Of a stretch of 64,000 nt of DNA, positions 24,110 through 33,558 are shown piece after piece. Source of the DNA: Candidatus Gastranaerophilales bacterium (GTDB lineage: Bacteria > Cyanobacteriota > Vampirovibrionia > Gastranaerophilales > Gastranaerophilaceae); the NCBI GenBank assembly GCA_944325635.1, contig CALVBD010000006.1, forward strand, positions 1-64,000, given 5' to 3'. The stretch's first letter is position 1. The number at the start of each line of letters is the position of its first letter. The position numbers were made by a program, and so were the translations under genes. Under the pieces are notes generated by a model, which did no database searches, was not told the DNA's origin, and saw nothing but the letters and a program-made list of their open reading frames with translations.

Positions 24110-27100
24110 TTAAGCTTTATAAAACATAGCCTTTTTACCCGGATAAATTGCACTCATACCAGGCTGTAAAGCTGACTGTACCCCTCCGTTCATCGGAGTA
24201 GAAGAATAAATTTTTTCACGTCCTTTAGAACCTGCAAGGATTTCTTCACAACGTTCAAGTGTTGATTCTGTAAACAGATATTTATGGTCAGTAACATATT
24301 TAGAGGCATCTCTTTTATCAGAGGCACCGCATGTTAACATTGTATTAATAACCTTGTATATAACATCAGACGGCATGCCAGGAGTTTTAAGAATTTGTTT
24401 ACCATACCCTTGTTTAACAAGCCCTGTTAAAAGATTTGGACAATACTGACAAATTTTAGAGAATACAGTTCCCTGCCAAGCCTGCGGAATTTTACTGATT
24501 AATTTATATTGTTCCTGCGGAGTAGCGGAGAGGAAGCTCTGGACAAAAGCCATTTTTTGTTCATCAGCATCCGGAAGTAAATTCTCTTGAGCTGTAGTAC
24601 CGGTAAGTTCTTGATATTTCTGATTAAATTCTGCAACCTCCTGAGCAACCTCTTGAGTATAACGACTTTCAGTTGCCTGAGTTTGACGTTCAATGACATC
24701 AGAACCGACGGCTTCCACGGCTTTTGCATCACACTTATCAAGCTGAGCATTAACTGCATCAATAGCTTTTTGATTGCCTGTATCGTAAGACAACTTAATT
24801 GCTTCAGCCTGAACAGACTCATCTAATTGATAAATATTAGAAGAAGCGTATTCGAGTACTTCATCATATTTAGAAGTCATGGTTGTTTCGAACAAATCAC
24901 CCTGAACAGAAGCATCGCAATGTTTAATTATATCACTCCAACCCTTCTGGGCCTCTATTTGAGTATCTTTTCCTTCGAGGTTTTCAGTAGCTTTGAAACC
25001 GATTTCAAAGTATTCACTTGTAGCATCCTTTGCGATAAATGGCGTTGCATCTTTTAAAGCCTGGTTAACAACCACACTTTTCGGATTAGCAGCCAAAGCA
25101 GCCGCCTGCTGCTTTAACTGGAGTTTACCGTCAGGTTTTTCGCCTTCTGCAGGTTTCATAGCCTCGGTAATATCTTCTCTGTGTTCATATTCAGCAAGAA
25201 CAGCCGTACTTTTAATCTTAGCTTCCGGTAATTTAAAGGTTCTTACAGTTTTACCTAATACGCCTTTGCCTAAAGCTTGTGAGAAATTAGTGTTGCGAGC
25301 ATACCTGCGAATTGTTTCAGTATGATCTTTTGTAGTCCCTTCCAATTTTTCGAGTTGTTCGCGTGCTGCCTTTGTATCATCTAACCCCATAGCTGTATCT
25401 GCAAGGTTTGCAGTGGCTTTAGTATTATCATTATCTTTATCGGTAGTTTCAATAGCTGCATTCAAAAGATTCTGTACTTGCTGTCTTTCATTCTTTTGAA
25501 GATTGGTTTTATTACCCATCCGCCTCATAACATCCGTCATCTCAGTGAAATAAACCTGATCTTTACCGGCAAGTCTCATAGCGTTAACTAAGTGCATAAG
25601 CTGGTCTTTATCCCCGCTATTATTAAGTATCAGCTCCTTATAAAACGCATCACGCTCTTCAGGTGTTTTATCTTGCAAATCTTTTTCCAAAGCTTTAGAC
25701 AGTTCTTTCTCATATTTTCTTTCAGCTTTTATATCGCCAGGTTTTATATCAGAACTTTTTAGACCGATTTCTTCTTCAAACTTATTTAAGTATGAATTCT
25801 TTTTAGTATTTTCTGCAGGCGCAACTTCTGATTTTACGGTATTAGCAGTTTCAATAATAGCATCTGCAACAGCTGCACTATGAGTATTTACAGCAGCAGA
25901 AGCTGCAGTCCGTCCGACTTCATCAACTACATATTCATTTAACGACTGGTTTTGACTGAATTCAGCAAGCGCATCAACGACATCCATGCTCTCTTGCTGT
26001 TCCTGCATTTGCTTATCAATTTTTTCATATCTTTTTAGTGTAGCCTGGTCTATAGAAGCACTGTCAAACTGGCTAAGAAACGAAGTCTTCAACTCATTAT
26101 ATGCTTCAAGTTCCGCTTTACTTCTTTCGTAAGAAGAAAGATTTTCGAGATCTTCTCTTGTGTAACCCTTTTTAATAGCAATAGCAAATGAAGTTCCGTA
26201 TTTCAAACGATACTTTAATTTTTTATCATCAGAAAAACTATCCCATTTTTCATCAGACAAACCTCGCTCTTTCTTGATTTCATTATCAATCAAGCCCGTT
26301 ATAACTTCATAACGCTGTTTACTATCCATCCCCTTTAATTCTTCTTTAAACTGATCGTCTAAAGAATCTTGCAATAAGAACAGACGTTGTTCTTCTGAAT
26401 AAGATTTCCACTGTTCTTCTGAGGTATTCTGCAGAATATCCATTTTTTTAATAGTAATCTTTTCAAGGTCTGCACTAGGAGCCAGGGTTTCAGCAAGAGT
26501 AGGCAAATCCTCCATCTTAATTGGAGCAGGAGCCTCTCCTGGCATCTTCTCAGCAGCACCTTGTGCCTGAGGTGCAGCAGATTGGGTTGCCGCATCAGGT
26601 GTATCAGCAGTAGTTTGTGCCGACGCTGGGGTCGTCGGAGTTGTTGCTGCAGGCGCTGCCTGTGCACTTGGAGCTGTTGTTCCATCCTGCTGTGTCGTCG
26701 GTGCTGCTGTTTGCGTAGTTGCCTGTTGGGAAGTTTGTGTTGTTGCAGCCGGCGTCGTTGGTGTTGATACAGAAGTATCAGCTCCCTGTGCTGCCGGTGT
26801 TGCAGAAGATTGTGCAGAAACATCAGCTTCCGGTGTGACTGGAGAAGAAGCTGACGGCTGCTGTGTTGTATTTTGCGGAGTTTGAGGCGCTGTACCTTTA
26901 TTTGCTTCCGACTGCATGTAATACTGGTTAAGCTGTGCAGTACGCTGCTCCTCCGGTAATGCCCGCCACTGCTCGACTGCGGCTGTATCATTAGGATCAA
27001 TTCCTAATGATTTTAACAATTTTATTTCTTCTTGTGTTAAATCTTTCTTTTTGGTACCTGCGAAAATGGTGTTGTCACTTTTCGACGCGGAACTTGCCCC

Positions 27101-27166
27101 CGCTGTTGTAGAGGAAGAGGTTCCGGTTGTTGTTTGACTTGTGACTATTCTTTCAATTTCTGACAT
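24110..27166 (-). CDS. Large hypothetical protein with Pro/Thr/Gln/Ala-rich linker
   Basis: About 1018 residues, unrecognised. I prefer the second ATG (27166), which has AGAGAG eight bases upstream, over 27172. There is no signal peptide or membrane helix. Residues ~30-95 contain EQWRALPEEQR; 95-215 is a low-complexity Thr/Ala/Gln/Pro linker; residues ~245-320 contain two more related segments, EQWKSYSEEQR and EKWDSFSDDKK. The rest to 1000 is helical and charged, with repeat-like turns reminiscent of a solenoid. It ends YPGKKAMFYKA. The repeated W-x3-S/P-x-E/D-x-R/K motif may be a protein-binding module. A structural or surface-associated role is possible; nothing proves it. Confidence 0.75.
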   Translation of the reverse strand: MSEIERIVTSQTTTGTSSSTTAGASSASKSDNTIFAGTKKKDLTQEEIKLLKSLGIDPNDTAAVEQWRALPEEQRTAQLNQYYMQSEANKGTAPQTPQNTTQQPSASSPVTPEADVSAQSSATPAAQGADTSVSTPTTPAATTQTSQQATTQTAAPTTQQDGTTAPSAQAAPAATTPTTPASAQTTADTPDAATQSAAPQAQGAAEKMPGEAPAPIKMEDLPTLAETLAPSADLEKITIKKMDILQNTSEEQWKSYSEEQRLFLLQDSLDDQFKEELKGMDSKQRYEVITGLIDNEIKKERGLSDEKWDSFSDDKKLKYRLKYGTSFAIAIKKGYTREDLENLSSYERSKAELEAYNELKTSFLSQFDSASIDQATLKRYEKIDKQMQEQQESMDVVDALAEFSQNQSLNEYVVDEVGRTAASAAVNTHSAAVADAIIETANTVKSEVAPAENTKKNSYLNKFEEEIGLKSSDIKPGDIKAERKYEKELSKALEKDLQDKTPEERDAFYKELILNNSGDKDQLMHLVNAMRLAGKDQVYFTEMTDVMRRMGNKTNLQKNERQQVQNLLNAAIETTDKDNDNTKATANLADTAMGLDDTKAAREQLEKLEGTTKDHTETIRRYARNTNFSQALGKGVLGKTVRTFKLPEAKIKSTAVLAEYEHREDITEAMKPAEGEKPDGKLQLKQQAAALAANPKSVVVNQALKDATPFIAKDATSEYFEIGFKATENLEGKDTQIEAQKGWSDIIKHCDASVQGDLFETTMTSKYDEVLEYASSNIYQLDESVQAEAIKLSYDTGNQKAIDAVNAQLDKCDAKAVEAVGSDVIERQTQATESRYTQEVAQEVAEFNQKYQELTGTTAQENLLPDADEQKMAFVQSFLSATPQEQYKLISKIPQAWQGTVFSKICQYCPNLLTGLVKQGYGKQILKTPGMPSDVIYKVINTMLTCGASDKRDASKYVTDHKYLFTESTLERCEEILAGSKGREKIYSSTPMNGGVQSALQPGMSAIYPGKKAMFYKA

Positions 27167-27267
27167 AACCATTTCTCTCTTAGTTTTTGTACCTATCCAT
27201 GTAAAAACATACTAAATTTGCTGATTTCAACATGCTTATAAAAATTTACATTTGTTAATATAAATTT

Positions 27268-28422
27268 CTACTTTGTCAGTCCTTCCTGATAATTAAGTTT
27301 TGAAATCAAACCTGACGGCATAACAAGGATGTGTTCAATGTTTGAGTCAACTTTATACGCATTATTAAATTGAGGTGCTCCCATAGCATTACGCAATGCC
27401 TTCACAAGTCCATCATCCATAATTGCGAATTTGCCGACGCCTTCTTTACTTATATTAACCTGACTATAGTCCATGCTGTCAAAAATATCATAGCTGAAGA
27501 ATTGTGAATTAATATCTCTTATGCCATCCACTTTCATTTCAGGACCAACCATAGCTCTGATACCTTCGTATTCACCCAGTTTTCCTATCGTCAGAACTTC
27601 AAAATCGTCATCATTTCCGTCTGTTGAATATCCGACAAGCTGGTAAGTACCGTAATCACCCTGAACTTCCGCTGTCACAATTTCTTTTCCGAAATTTGTG
27701 AAAGTTTTTTTGGCTTTTTCCATCCAGGAAGGATCTGTCGGAACATTCTGAAATCCCGTACTTACAGACGGTCTGATCTTACGTGTTAAATTTAAAGTTT
27801 CTATACCTGTATCATAATTAGGATTATTAACAATTGATTCAATATAATCAGAAACCTTTGACGCAGTCACATTGTAGATATCACCAGGATTATTCTTATC
27901 CTCTACCAGAAACTGTCTGATCCTGAATTTTCCGTATTCATTTCCGTCATCACCGTAAATTTCATAAGTGACATTTACAAGACCTTTTACCTTGCCCTGC
28001 AGACCGCCTAAATCATATATTCTGTCATCTTGGCTTGATACAGCAACTTCAACACTGTTTTTTGTTTCCGCACCTTTCGGATTTTTTATCAAATTAACCT
28101 CTGCATTCAATCCAAGATCAGTTGCATCTTCAAACTCTTTATGCGAAATAATGTTTCCCGATTCTCTAATATCGTCAATAGCATTAGCATTATTGTTATA
28201 TACAAGTGTTGTATGCGCAGTATTTGGAAGCTTATCTAATGCCTGAATATTTTGTGTTGTCAAAGGACTCATCGCAATAACCGCCGCAAGAGGTGCCGCT
28301 TTTACAAACGAAGTCACATTATGTGAAACATTATTTACTCTGTTTCCTGATTTTTTATTATTCCCGTTAAACCCTACATTATAATTTCTTGTTAATGCAT
28401 TACTGATAGGTGTTATAGCCAT
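27268..28422 (-). CDS. Hypothetical protein with N-terminal VGFNG motif
   Basis: 384 residues. The start MAITPISNALTRNYNVGFNG resembles the N-termini of two small hypotheticals here (VSFGD, VSFRG). Residues 40-57 are hydrophobic (KAAPLAAVIAMSPLTTQ) and could be a membrane or signal segment not at the extreme N-terminus. The remainder is a beta-rich, Asp/Asn-rich region (TYEIYGDDGNEYGKFRI, LVGYSTDGNDDDFEVL), suggesting a globular, possibly Ca-binding extracytoplasmic domain. No family is recognised. It lies 100 bases downstream of nothing on its own strand and upstream of the 1018-residue gene, so the two may be co-transcribed. Confidence 0.7.
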   Translation of the reverse strand: MAITPISNALTRNYNVGFNGNNKKSGNRVNNVSHNVTSFVKAAPLAAVIAMSPLTTQNIQALDKLPNTAHTTLVYNNNANAIDDIRESGNIISHKEFEDATDLGLNAEVNLIKNPKGAETKNSVEVAVSSQDDRIYDLGGLQGKVKGLVNVTYEIYGDDGNEYGKFRIRQFLVEDKNNPGDIYNVTASKVSDYIESIVNNPNYDTGIETLNLTRKIRPSVSTGFQNVPTDPSWMEKAKKTFTNFGKEIVTAEVQGDYGTYQLVGYSTDGNDDDFEVLTIGKLGEYEGIRAMVGPEMKVDGIRDINSQFFSYDIFDSMDYSQVNISKEGVGKFAIMDDGLVKALRNAMGAPQFNNAYKVDSNIEHILVMPSGLISKLNYQEGLTK

Positions 28423-28760
28423 ATTCTTACTCCATTTTTAGCAAAAAATTTCCACATAACTTTCCGTATATAAAAATCAGGCATTCAAAATTTTGATACC
28501 TAAAGTTTATATACTTACTTCATCTTCCCCTTTTTCGCTTGATTATATCAGGCTTTTAGTGTTTTGTAAAATAGTATATATGATTTTAATCTTTCTTAAT
28601 ATTTACTATAAAAGTAGCACCTTACATGCCATCTTGTATTAATTCTTTTTTTGTTGTAATTTACATGTGTGTATGATATTTACACAGACATTAGCCTCTG
28701 GCATAAATATAAAAAAGTCCGACATTATCGGTAAATGAATAAAAAAGAAGGAGAACTCAA
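28423..28760. promoter_or_regulatory. Intergenic region with promoters for divergent genes
   Basis: This AT-rich gap of 338 bases holds the start regions for the VGFNG-motif gene and for fba. A short inverted repeat TGTGTA-TGATATT-TACACA lies at 28668-28686, about 75 bases before the fba start. AGAAGGAG precedes the fba ATG. I see no RNA gene or riboswitch consensus. Confidence 0.4.
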
Positions 28761-29720
28761 ATGAGTGAAAGAAAATTAGTTGGAACAGGAGAAATGTTCA
28801 AAAAAGCACTCGCAGGCGGTTATGCTATCGGTGCTTACAACGTTAACAACATGGAAATTTTGCAGGGTATTGCAGAAGCTGCTGAAGAAACTCAGTCACC
28901 TATTATTTTACAGGTTTCTGCAGGTGCAAGAAAATACGCTAACCAGACTTACTTAATCAAATTGGTTGAAGCTGCGTTAGCTACAACTACAGTACCTATC
29001 GCTTTACACTTAGACCACGGTGCTGATTTCGAAATTTGTAAAGCTTGTATTGACGGCGGTTTCTCATCAGTTATGATTGACGGTTCAAGATTCCCATTGG
29101 AAGAAAATATCAAATTAACAAAACAGGTTGTTGATTACGCTCATCCGCGCGGTGTTTCTGTTGAAGCTGAACTCGGTAAATTAGCCGGTGTTGAAGATGA
29201 TGTTAAAGTTCACGCTAAAGATTCAACATATACTGATCCTGAAGAAGCTGCAAGATTTGTAAAAGAAACAGGCTGTGATTCATTGGCTGTTGCTATCGGA
29301 ACTTCTCACGGTGCTTACAAATTCAAAGGCGAAGCTAAATTAGACTTTGAAAGACTTGCAGAAATTAAAAAGGCTGTTAACGAAGCTGTTGGATATGACT
29401 TCCCGTTAGTACTCCACGGTTCTTCATCTGTTCCTGCTGAATTTGTTGCTAAATGTAATAAATATGGCGGACAGCTTCCTGATGCACAGGGTGTTCCGGA
29501 AGATATGCTTAACTACGCTTCTAAACACGGCGTTGCAAAAATCAACATTGATACTGATTTAAGACTTGCAATGACTTCAACAATCAGAGAATTCTTTGTT
29601 GAACACCCTGAAAAATTTGACCCGAGAGAATATATGGGTCCAGGAAGAACTGCTGTTAAAGAAATGGTTATGCACAAAATGCGCGACGTTCTCGGAACTG
29701 CAGGACACGCTAAAGACTAA
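28761..29720 (+). CDS. fba: Class II fructose-1,6-bisphosphate aldolase
   Basis: 319 residues. Zinc and catalytic residues are seen in ALHLDHGADF, VEAELGKLAGVED, GTSHGAYKF and LHGSSSVP; INIDTDLRLA near residue 260 is the family's phosphate-binding end. This is a class IIA/B-type cytoplasmic enzyme that splits fructose 1,6-bisphosphate to dihydroxyacetone phosphate and glyceraldehyde 3-phosphate. GAAGGAG precedes the ATG. Codon use is noticeably biased (GCT, GGT, GTT rich), as expected for a highly expressed gene. It is monocistronic with a strong terminator. It works in the same glycolytic flux that feeds adhE. Confidence 0.97.
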   Translation: MSERKLVGTGEMFKKALAGGYAIGAYNVNNMEILQGIAEAAEETQSPIILQVSAGARKYANQTYLIKLVEAALATTTVPIALHLDHGADFEICKACIDGGFSSVMIDGSRFPLEENIKLTKQVVDYAHPRGVSVEAELGKLAGVEDDVKVHAKDSTYTDPEEAARFVKETGCDSLAVAIGTSHGAYKFKGEAKLDFERLAEIKKAVNEAVGYDFPLVLHGSSSVPAEFVAKCNKYGGQLPDAQGVPEDMLNYASKHGVAKINIDTDLRLAMTSTIREFFVEHPEKFDPREYMGPGRTAVKEMVMHKMRDVLGTAGHAKD

Positions 29721-29744
29721 TTATTGTATATTAGGCAAATATCT

Positions 29745-29776
29745 AAAGACCGCTTCTAATGAAGCGGTCTTTTTTA
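29745..29776 (+). terminator. fba terminator
   Basis: AAAGACCGCTTC (29745-29756) pairs with GAAGCGGTCTTT (29761-29772) around TAAT, followed by T residues. It overlaps the stop of the convergent prepilin gene. Confidence 0.88.
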
Positions 29777-30630
29777 TTTATAAAGAGATTTTATCATATC
29801 TGCAGTAAGTTTTCCGCCGCTTTCTGCAGTCATGCAATCTCCTGCACCCACTATTAACTGTGATATTGAAGCTTGACCTGTTCTGGCATTATTCCTAATC
29901 GCCATAACAAAAATATCATATCCCCATTTATTAGGCCCTTTTTTACCGTTCACATCATAGGCAAAGCTTGTCCCCTTATCACCATTATAAGCACTTATTA
30001 TAATACTTCCATCTGCCAGAACATAACTGGCGGTTGTATTATCCAGCTGGCTTTTAGTCCACATTGCGCAGCCCGCAATCATTTGTTTGCCGTAATCATC
30101 CATATAATCATCATCACCCGGTTTTGCGCTCTGACTTTCTTGTGCAATCTCGTCACGTCCTTTGTATTGCGGAATACAGCCTTTTTGTAAAGAATTTTTA
30201 TCACAAGTTTTTATAATCTTTATCTGTTTTCTTACAAGCGGCCAAAATTGTGGACAATCATCAACTTCGCCTGTTTGATTTTTAGGAACAGGAGAACCAT
30301 CCAACTGGGTTGATGAGGTGCAAACGCCAAGAGAATTATAGTTTGAACATTTTGTCGGGACTAAACTGTAAGTCCGCCTATAACAAGAAGGCATACCACC
30401 CCAGTCAGATTGCGCTTTAATAACTGCCTGAGACAGCATTGAATATCCTTTTTTAAACTGATTTCTTAAAACTACTTCCTGATATTTTTTTGTCAAAACC
30501 GGAAGAGTCATTGCAGCAACAATTCCGATTATACCAAGAGTTATCAGAACCTCTGCTAATGTAAACCCGCTAACTGAGAGGGATTTAGTTTGCCCCCCCC
30601 CCCAAATGCAGTCATATCAACAATTTTCAT
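29774..30630 (-). pseudogene. Type IV prepilin-like protein, out of frame at a G11 run
   Basis: Translation should start at ATG 30630, six bases after AAGGAGG. The start gives MKIVDMTAFGGGGKLN and then stops after 24 codons. The run of 11 G (30593-30603, read as C on the plus strand) causes this: with 12 G the frame would read FGGGGQTKSLSVSG-FTLAEVLITLGIIGIVAAMTLPVL and continue to 29774, about 285 residues. No start codon precedes the prepilin signal in its own frame. The C-terminal part has NGKKGPNKWGYDIFVM, a loop shared with the prepilin at 44921. It may be a phase-off gene, a true mutation or an assembly error. Confidence 0.82.
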
Positions 30631-30683
30631 AAATACCTCCTTCTTTTTTTATTATTATAATCTATTTGTAATTAATTTTCAAT

Positions 30684-30715
30684 AAAAAAGACTCCTTGTA
30701 TAAGGAGTCTTTTTT
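30684..30715 (-). terminator. ftsZ terminator (bidirectional form)
   Basis: AAAAAAGACTCCTT (30684-30697) pairs with AAGGAGTCTTTTTT (30702-30715). On the minus strand it lies just after the ftsZ stop and ends in a T run. Confidence 0.85.
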
Positions 30716-30732
30716 CAGATATCTATTCTAAA

Positions 30733-31914
30733 TTATTTCTTCAAAAAGTCAGGGATTTCAATGTTTGTGAAGCTTGATGAAACTTCCGGCATTGGTCTTC
30801 TGACATTTGACTGCTGAACACCTGCTGAGGTATTAAATGAACTTGCAAAGAAATCAGATGCACTCATTTGTTTAATTGCATTTTCATTTTTAGAAGCTTC
30901 TGTTGCAGGATTTTTCAATTCAAAACCTGTTGCTATAACAGTTACCTGAATTTCATTGTTAATATTTTCATTAACGGCAGTACCGATAATTACAGTTGCA
31001 TCTTCGGTTACAGCATCATGGATAATATTTGCTGCATCTGAAATTTCATGAAGTGTCATATCAGGACCGCCTGTAATATTAACGATTACACCGGTTGCAC
31101 CGTTGATAGAAGATTCAAGCAATTGAGAATTGATAGCGATTTCAGCTGCTTTAACAGCTCTGCCTTCACCTGTGCCGCGGCCGATACCCATAAGAGCTGA
31201 ACCTGATGCCTGCATAACACATTTAACATCGGCGAAGTCAACGTTGATAAGACCAGGAACCGTAATAATATCAGAAATACCCTGAACACCTCTTAAAAGA
31301 ACTTCATCAACAATAATGAATGATTCAGTAAGAGAAACTTGTCTGTCAACAACCTGAAGCAATTTGTCATTTGGAACTACGATAACGGCATCAACAGCTT
31401 CTCTGAGTTTTTCAAGACCTTGATTTGCCTGATTTTGTCTTTTACGACCTTCCCAAGAGAAAGGTTTAGTAACAACCGCAATTGTCAAAATCCCCAATTC
31501 TTTAGCAATTTTAGCAACTACAGGAGCTGCACCCGTACCTGTACCACCGCCCATACCGGCTGTGATAAATACCATATCAGCACCGTCAAGAGCTTCGGTA
31601 ATTTCCTGTTGAGCTTCTTCCGCAGCTTTTTCACCTACCGAAGGATCTCCGCCTGCACCAAGACCGGCTGTTGATTTTGCACCTAATTGAATTTTATTTT
31701 TAGTCTGGCCGTATTCCAGAACCTGTAAATCTGTATTCATTAACCAGAATTCAACACCTGACAATCCTGATTTAATCATTCTGTTAACAGCATTACCGCC
31801 GCCGCCGCCTACACCGACTACTTTGATATTTGTAGGGTTGATAGGTGAACGGGAAGGTGCTTGAGCATTTGGTTCATCTTTTTTAGCAAAGATATCTGAT
31901 ACGAAATTTTCCAC
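30733..31914 (-). CDS. ftsZ: Cell division protein FtsZ
   Basis: 393 residues. The GTPase domain has [11 protein letters not shown], the tubulin signature [12 protein letters not shown] and the T7 loop NVDFADVK. A flexible linker of about 50 residues leads to the C-terminal peptide IEIPDFLKK, which binds partners such as SepF. FtsZ forms the cytokinetic ring on the inner membrane. Upstream AAAGAGGTAAAC gives the ribosome binding site. sepF lies 1.1 kb upstream on the same strand with nadK between, so the ring protein and its membrane anchor are neighbours. No ftsA is seen, consistent with SepF serving as the anchor. Confidence 0.98.
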   Translation of the reverse strand: MENFVSDIFAKKDEPNAQAPSRSPINPTNIKVVGVGGGGGNAVNRMIKSGLSGVEFWLMNTDLQVLEYGQTKNKIQLGAKSTAGLGAGGDPSVGEKAAEEAQQEITEALDGADMVFITAGMGGGTGTGAAPVVAKIAKELGILTIAVVTKPFSWEGRKRQNQANQGLEKLREAVDAVIVVPNDKLLQVVDRQVSLTESFIIVDEVLLRGVQGISDIITVPGLINVDFADVKCVMQASGSALMGIGRGTGEGRAVKAAEIAINSQLLESSINGATGVIVNITGGPDMTLHEISDAANIIHDAVTEDATVIIGTAVNENINNEIQVTVIATGFELKNPATEASKNENAIKQMSASDFFASSFNTSAGVQQSNVRRPMPEVSSSFTNIEIPDFLKK

Positions 31915-32107
31915 TATGTTTACCTCTTTTATTAAATATTTACTTTATCTTTTCAATAATTCTGCACCCTGTATACAGGGCACCCCCAATGGTATAATAA
32001 CATACTATTTTAAATAGGCAAAAAGTACAATAATTTCGCAACAATTATGAACAAAAATTAATAATTCAATACATACTTCCGACTCGCGGAAGTCACTCCG
32101 GTAAAGA

Positions 32108-32911
32108 TTATTTTATATGAGCAGGAGATATGCCCCAGTGCAGCTTATCGCGAAGAATTGCATAAAAATCCGTATTATCAAGCAGGGCAAGTTTGGCAGT
32201 GTAAGAAGATTTAGAAATAGTAATCTCTGCGGAAGTTTCAAAATACTCCTGACCATCCGCAGAGATTACATAAGTTTTTTCTGCAGAACAGGAGGATATT
32301 GAAATTATCTCATTATCGGGAATAACAAGCGGTCTTGCCGCAAGAGTATGCGGACATATAGGAACAACAACAAAAGCATTCAAAGACGGAAACAAAACAG
32401 GACCGCCGGCAGAAAGCCCGTAAGCCGTAGAACCTGTAGGGGTTGAAATTATAATCCCGTCAGCCAAATAATCACAGACAGGCTTATCGTTGATTTTTAG
32501 TGTAAAACGTGACGTTCTTCCAGTGGTTGACCCTTTTACTACAAAATCATTCAATGCTATTGAGCGTTCGTATTGAAGCATAACTCTGTCCTCAACGACA
32601 AATGCCCCCTGTACAATTTTTTTTACAGAATGTTCAAGCTCAGCTTCTGAAGATTGCGAAAGAAATCCAAGTCTTCCAAGGTTTACACCGAAAACAGGAG
32701 TAGAATACTTTGAATAAAACCTTGCACACTTCAAAATTGTCCCGTCCCCGCCGATTACAAAAACAAAGTCATAACCCGATTTAAGACTGTCAATATCCAA
32801 AATTTCAGCAGAGATATTATATTTTTTTAAAATATTTTCAAGTTTTACACGAACCTGCAAAGAACGTTCTATTTCGGGATTATAGGCAATTGCAAAAGAT
32901 TTTATATTCAT
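32108..32911 (-). CDS. nadK: NAD kinase
   Basis: 267 residues. GGDGTILKCARF holds the catalytic Asp, NLGRLGFLS and GSTAYGLSAGGP follow in order, and a C-terminal beta-rich domain completes the family pattern. It phosphorylates NAD to NADP in the cytoplasm. There is no Shine-Dalgarno sequence before the ATG; TATGAT lies 14 bases before it, so the 5' leader may be very short. A terminator stands between it and sepF, suggesting its own promoter despite the shared strand. Confidence 0.95.
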   Translation of the reverse strand: MNIKSFAIAYNPEIERSLQVRVKLENILKKYNISAEILDIDSLKSGYDFVFVIGGDGTILKCARFYSKYSTPVFGVNLGRLGFLSQSSEAELEHSVKKIVQGAFVVEDRVMLQYERSIALNDFVVKGSTTGRTSRFTLKINDKPVCDYLADGIIISTPTGSTAYGLSAGGPVLFPSLNAFVVVPICPHTLAARPLVIPDNEIISISSCSAEKTYVISADGQEYFETSAEITISKSSYTAKLALLDNTDFYAILRDKLHWGISPAHIK

Positions 32912-32961
32912 AACAGCTAAAACATATCATAATTAACTAAAATACACAAGCATAAAAAAAG

Positions 32962-32990
32962 GGAACGGTAAATACCGTTCCTTTATTTTA
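32962..32990 (-). terminator. sepF terminator
   Basis: GGAACGGTA (32962-32970) pairs with TACCGTTCC (32973-32981). The minus strand ends CCCTTTTTTTATG, a T run placed just downstream of the sepF stop. Confidence 0.8.
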
Positions 32991-33022
32991 AACTATCCTC
33001 TTTCTTCTTATCCCATATATGA

Positions 33023-33526
33023 TTACTGCAGAGGTACTCTCCACAATGAATCATTAAATTTGTTTTGATTTGTCTTGATATCTACAGACAAAGTTACGTT
33101 ACTTGGAGTGAATACAAATACAAGGTCTCCGACTTTTTGCGGTTTGCCGTTAAGAGCATGTGCAGCACCGCATACAAAATCAATAGTTCTCTGTGATTGT
33201 TCTTTATCTAACAAGTGAAGATTAAGAACAAGTGTTTTTCTATCTTTAAGGTGTTGAACGATTTGGGCAGCGTCATCAAATGAACGAGGTTCCATAACAA
33301 GAACTTCATAACCTCTGAAGTTAGGATGATTAACAACTTTCAATTCATTTGTTTTATCCTGTTTAGGCTGATATGAGTATGCAGGATCAATTGCAAGATT
33401 ATCCTGAACTTCATAAGCTTCTTCATTCATTTCATCAGCCATTTCGTCAAAAATGGTTTCTCTTGGTTCAAATCCTTTTACCAAAAAATCAACTACTGAT
33501 TTAATTTTGTCTGTAACTACTGCCAC
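33023..33526 (-). CDS. sepF: Cell division protein SepF
   Basis: 167 residues. An N-terminal amphipathic segment (KIKSVVDFLVKGF) likely binds the membrane, followed by an acidic linker and the SepF core at about 70-155 (NHPNFRGYEVLVMEPRSFDDA, ALNLHLLDKEQSQRTIDFV-type strands and helix, VGDLVFVFTPSNVTLS). SepF anchors FtsZ filaments to the membrane and aligns them, and can replace FtsA. It is preceded on the same strand by yggS after 32 bases, the order found in cyanobacteria and Firmicutes. AGGAGG precedes the start. Confidence 0.94.
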   Translation of the reverse strand: MAVVTDKIKSVVDFLVKGFEPRETIFDEMADEMNEEAYEVQDNLAIDPAYSYQPKQDKTNELKVVNHPNFRGYEVLVMEPRSFDDAAQIVQHLKDRKTLVLNLHLLDKEQSQRTIDFVCGAAHALNGKPQKVGDLVFVFTPSNVTLSVDIKTNQNKFNDSLWRVPLQ

Positions 33527-33558
33527 CGTTTTTCCTCCAATATTAAATTTATCTTACT

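Noticed and set aside
26359-27000. 213-codon frame rich in Arg, Gln, His and Leu
   Set aside because: It is an out-of-frame reading of the Thr/Gln/Ala/Pro linker of the 1018-residue gene on the same strand.
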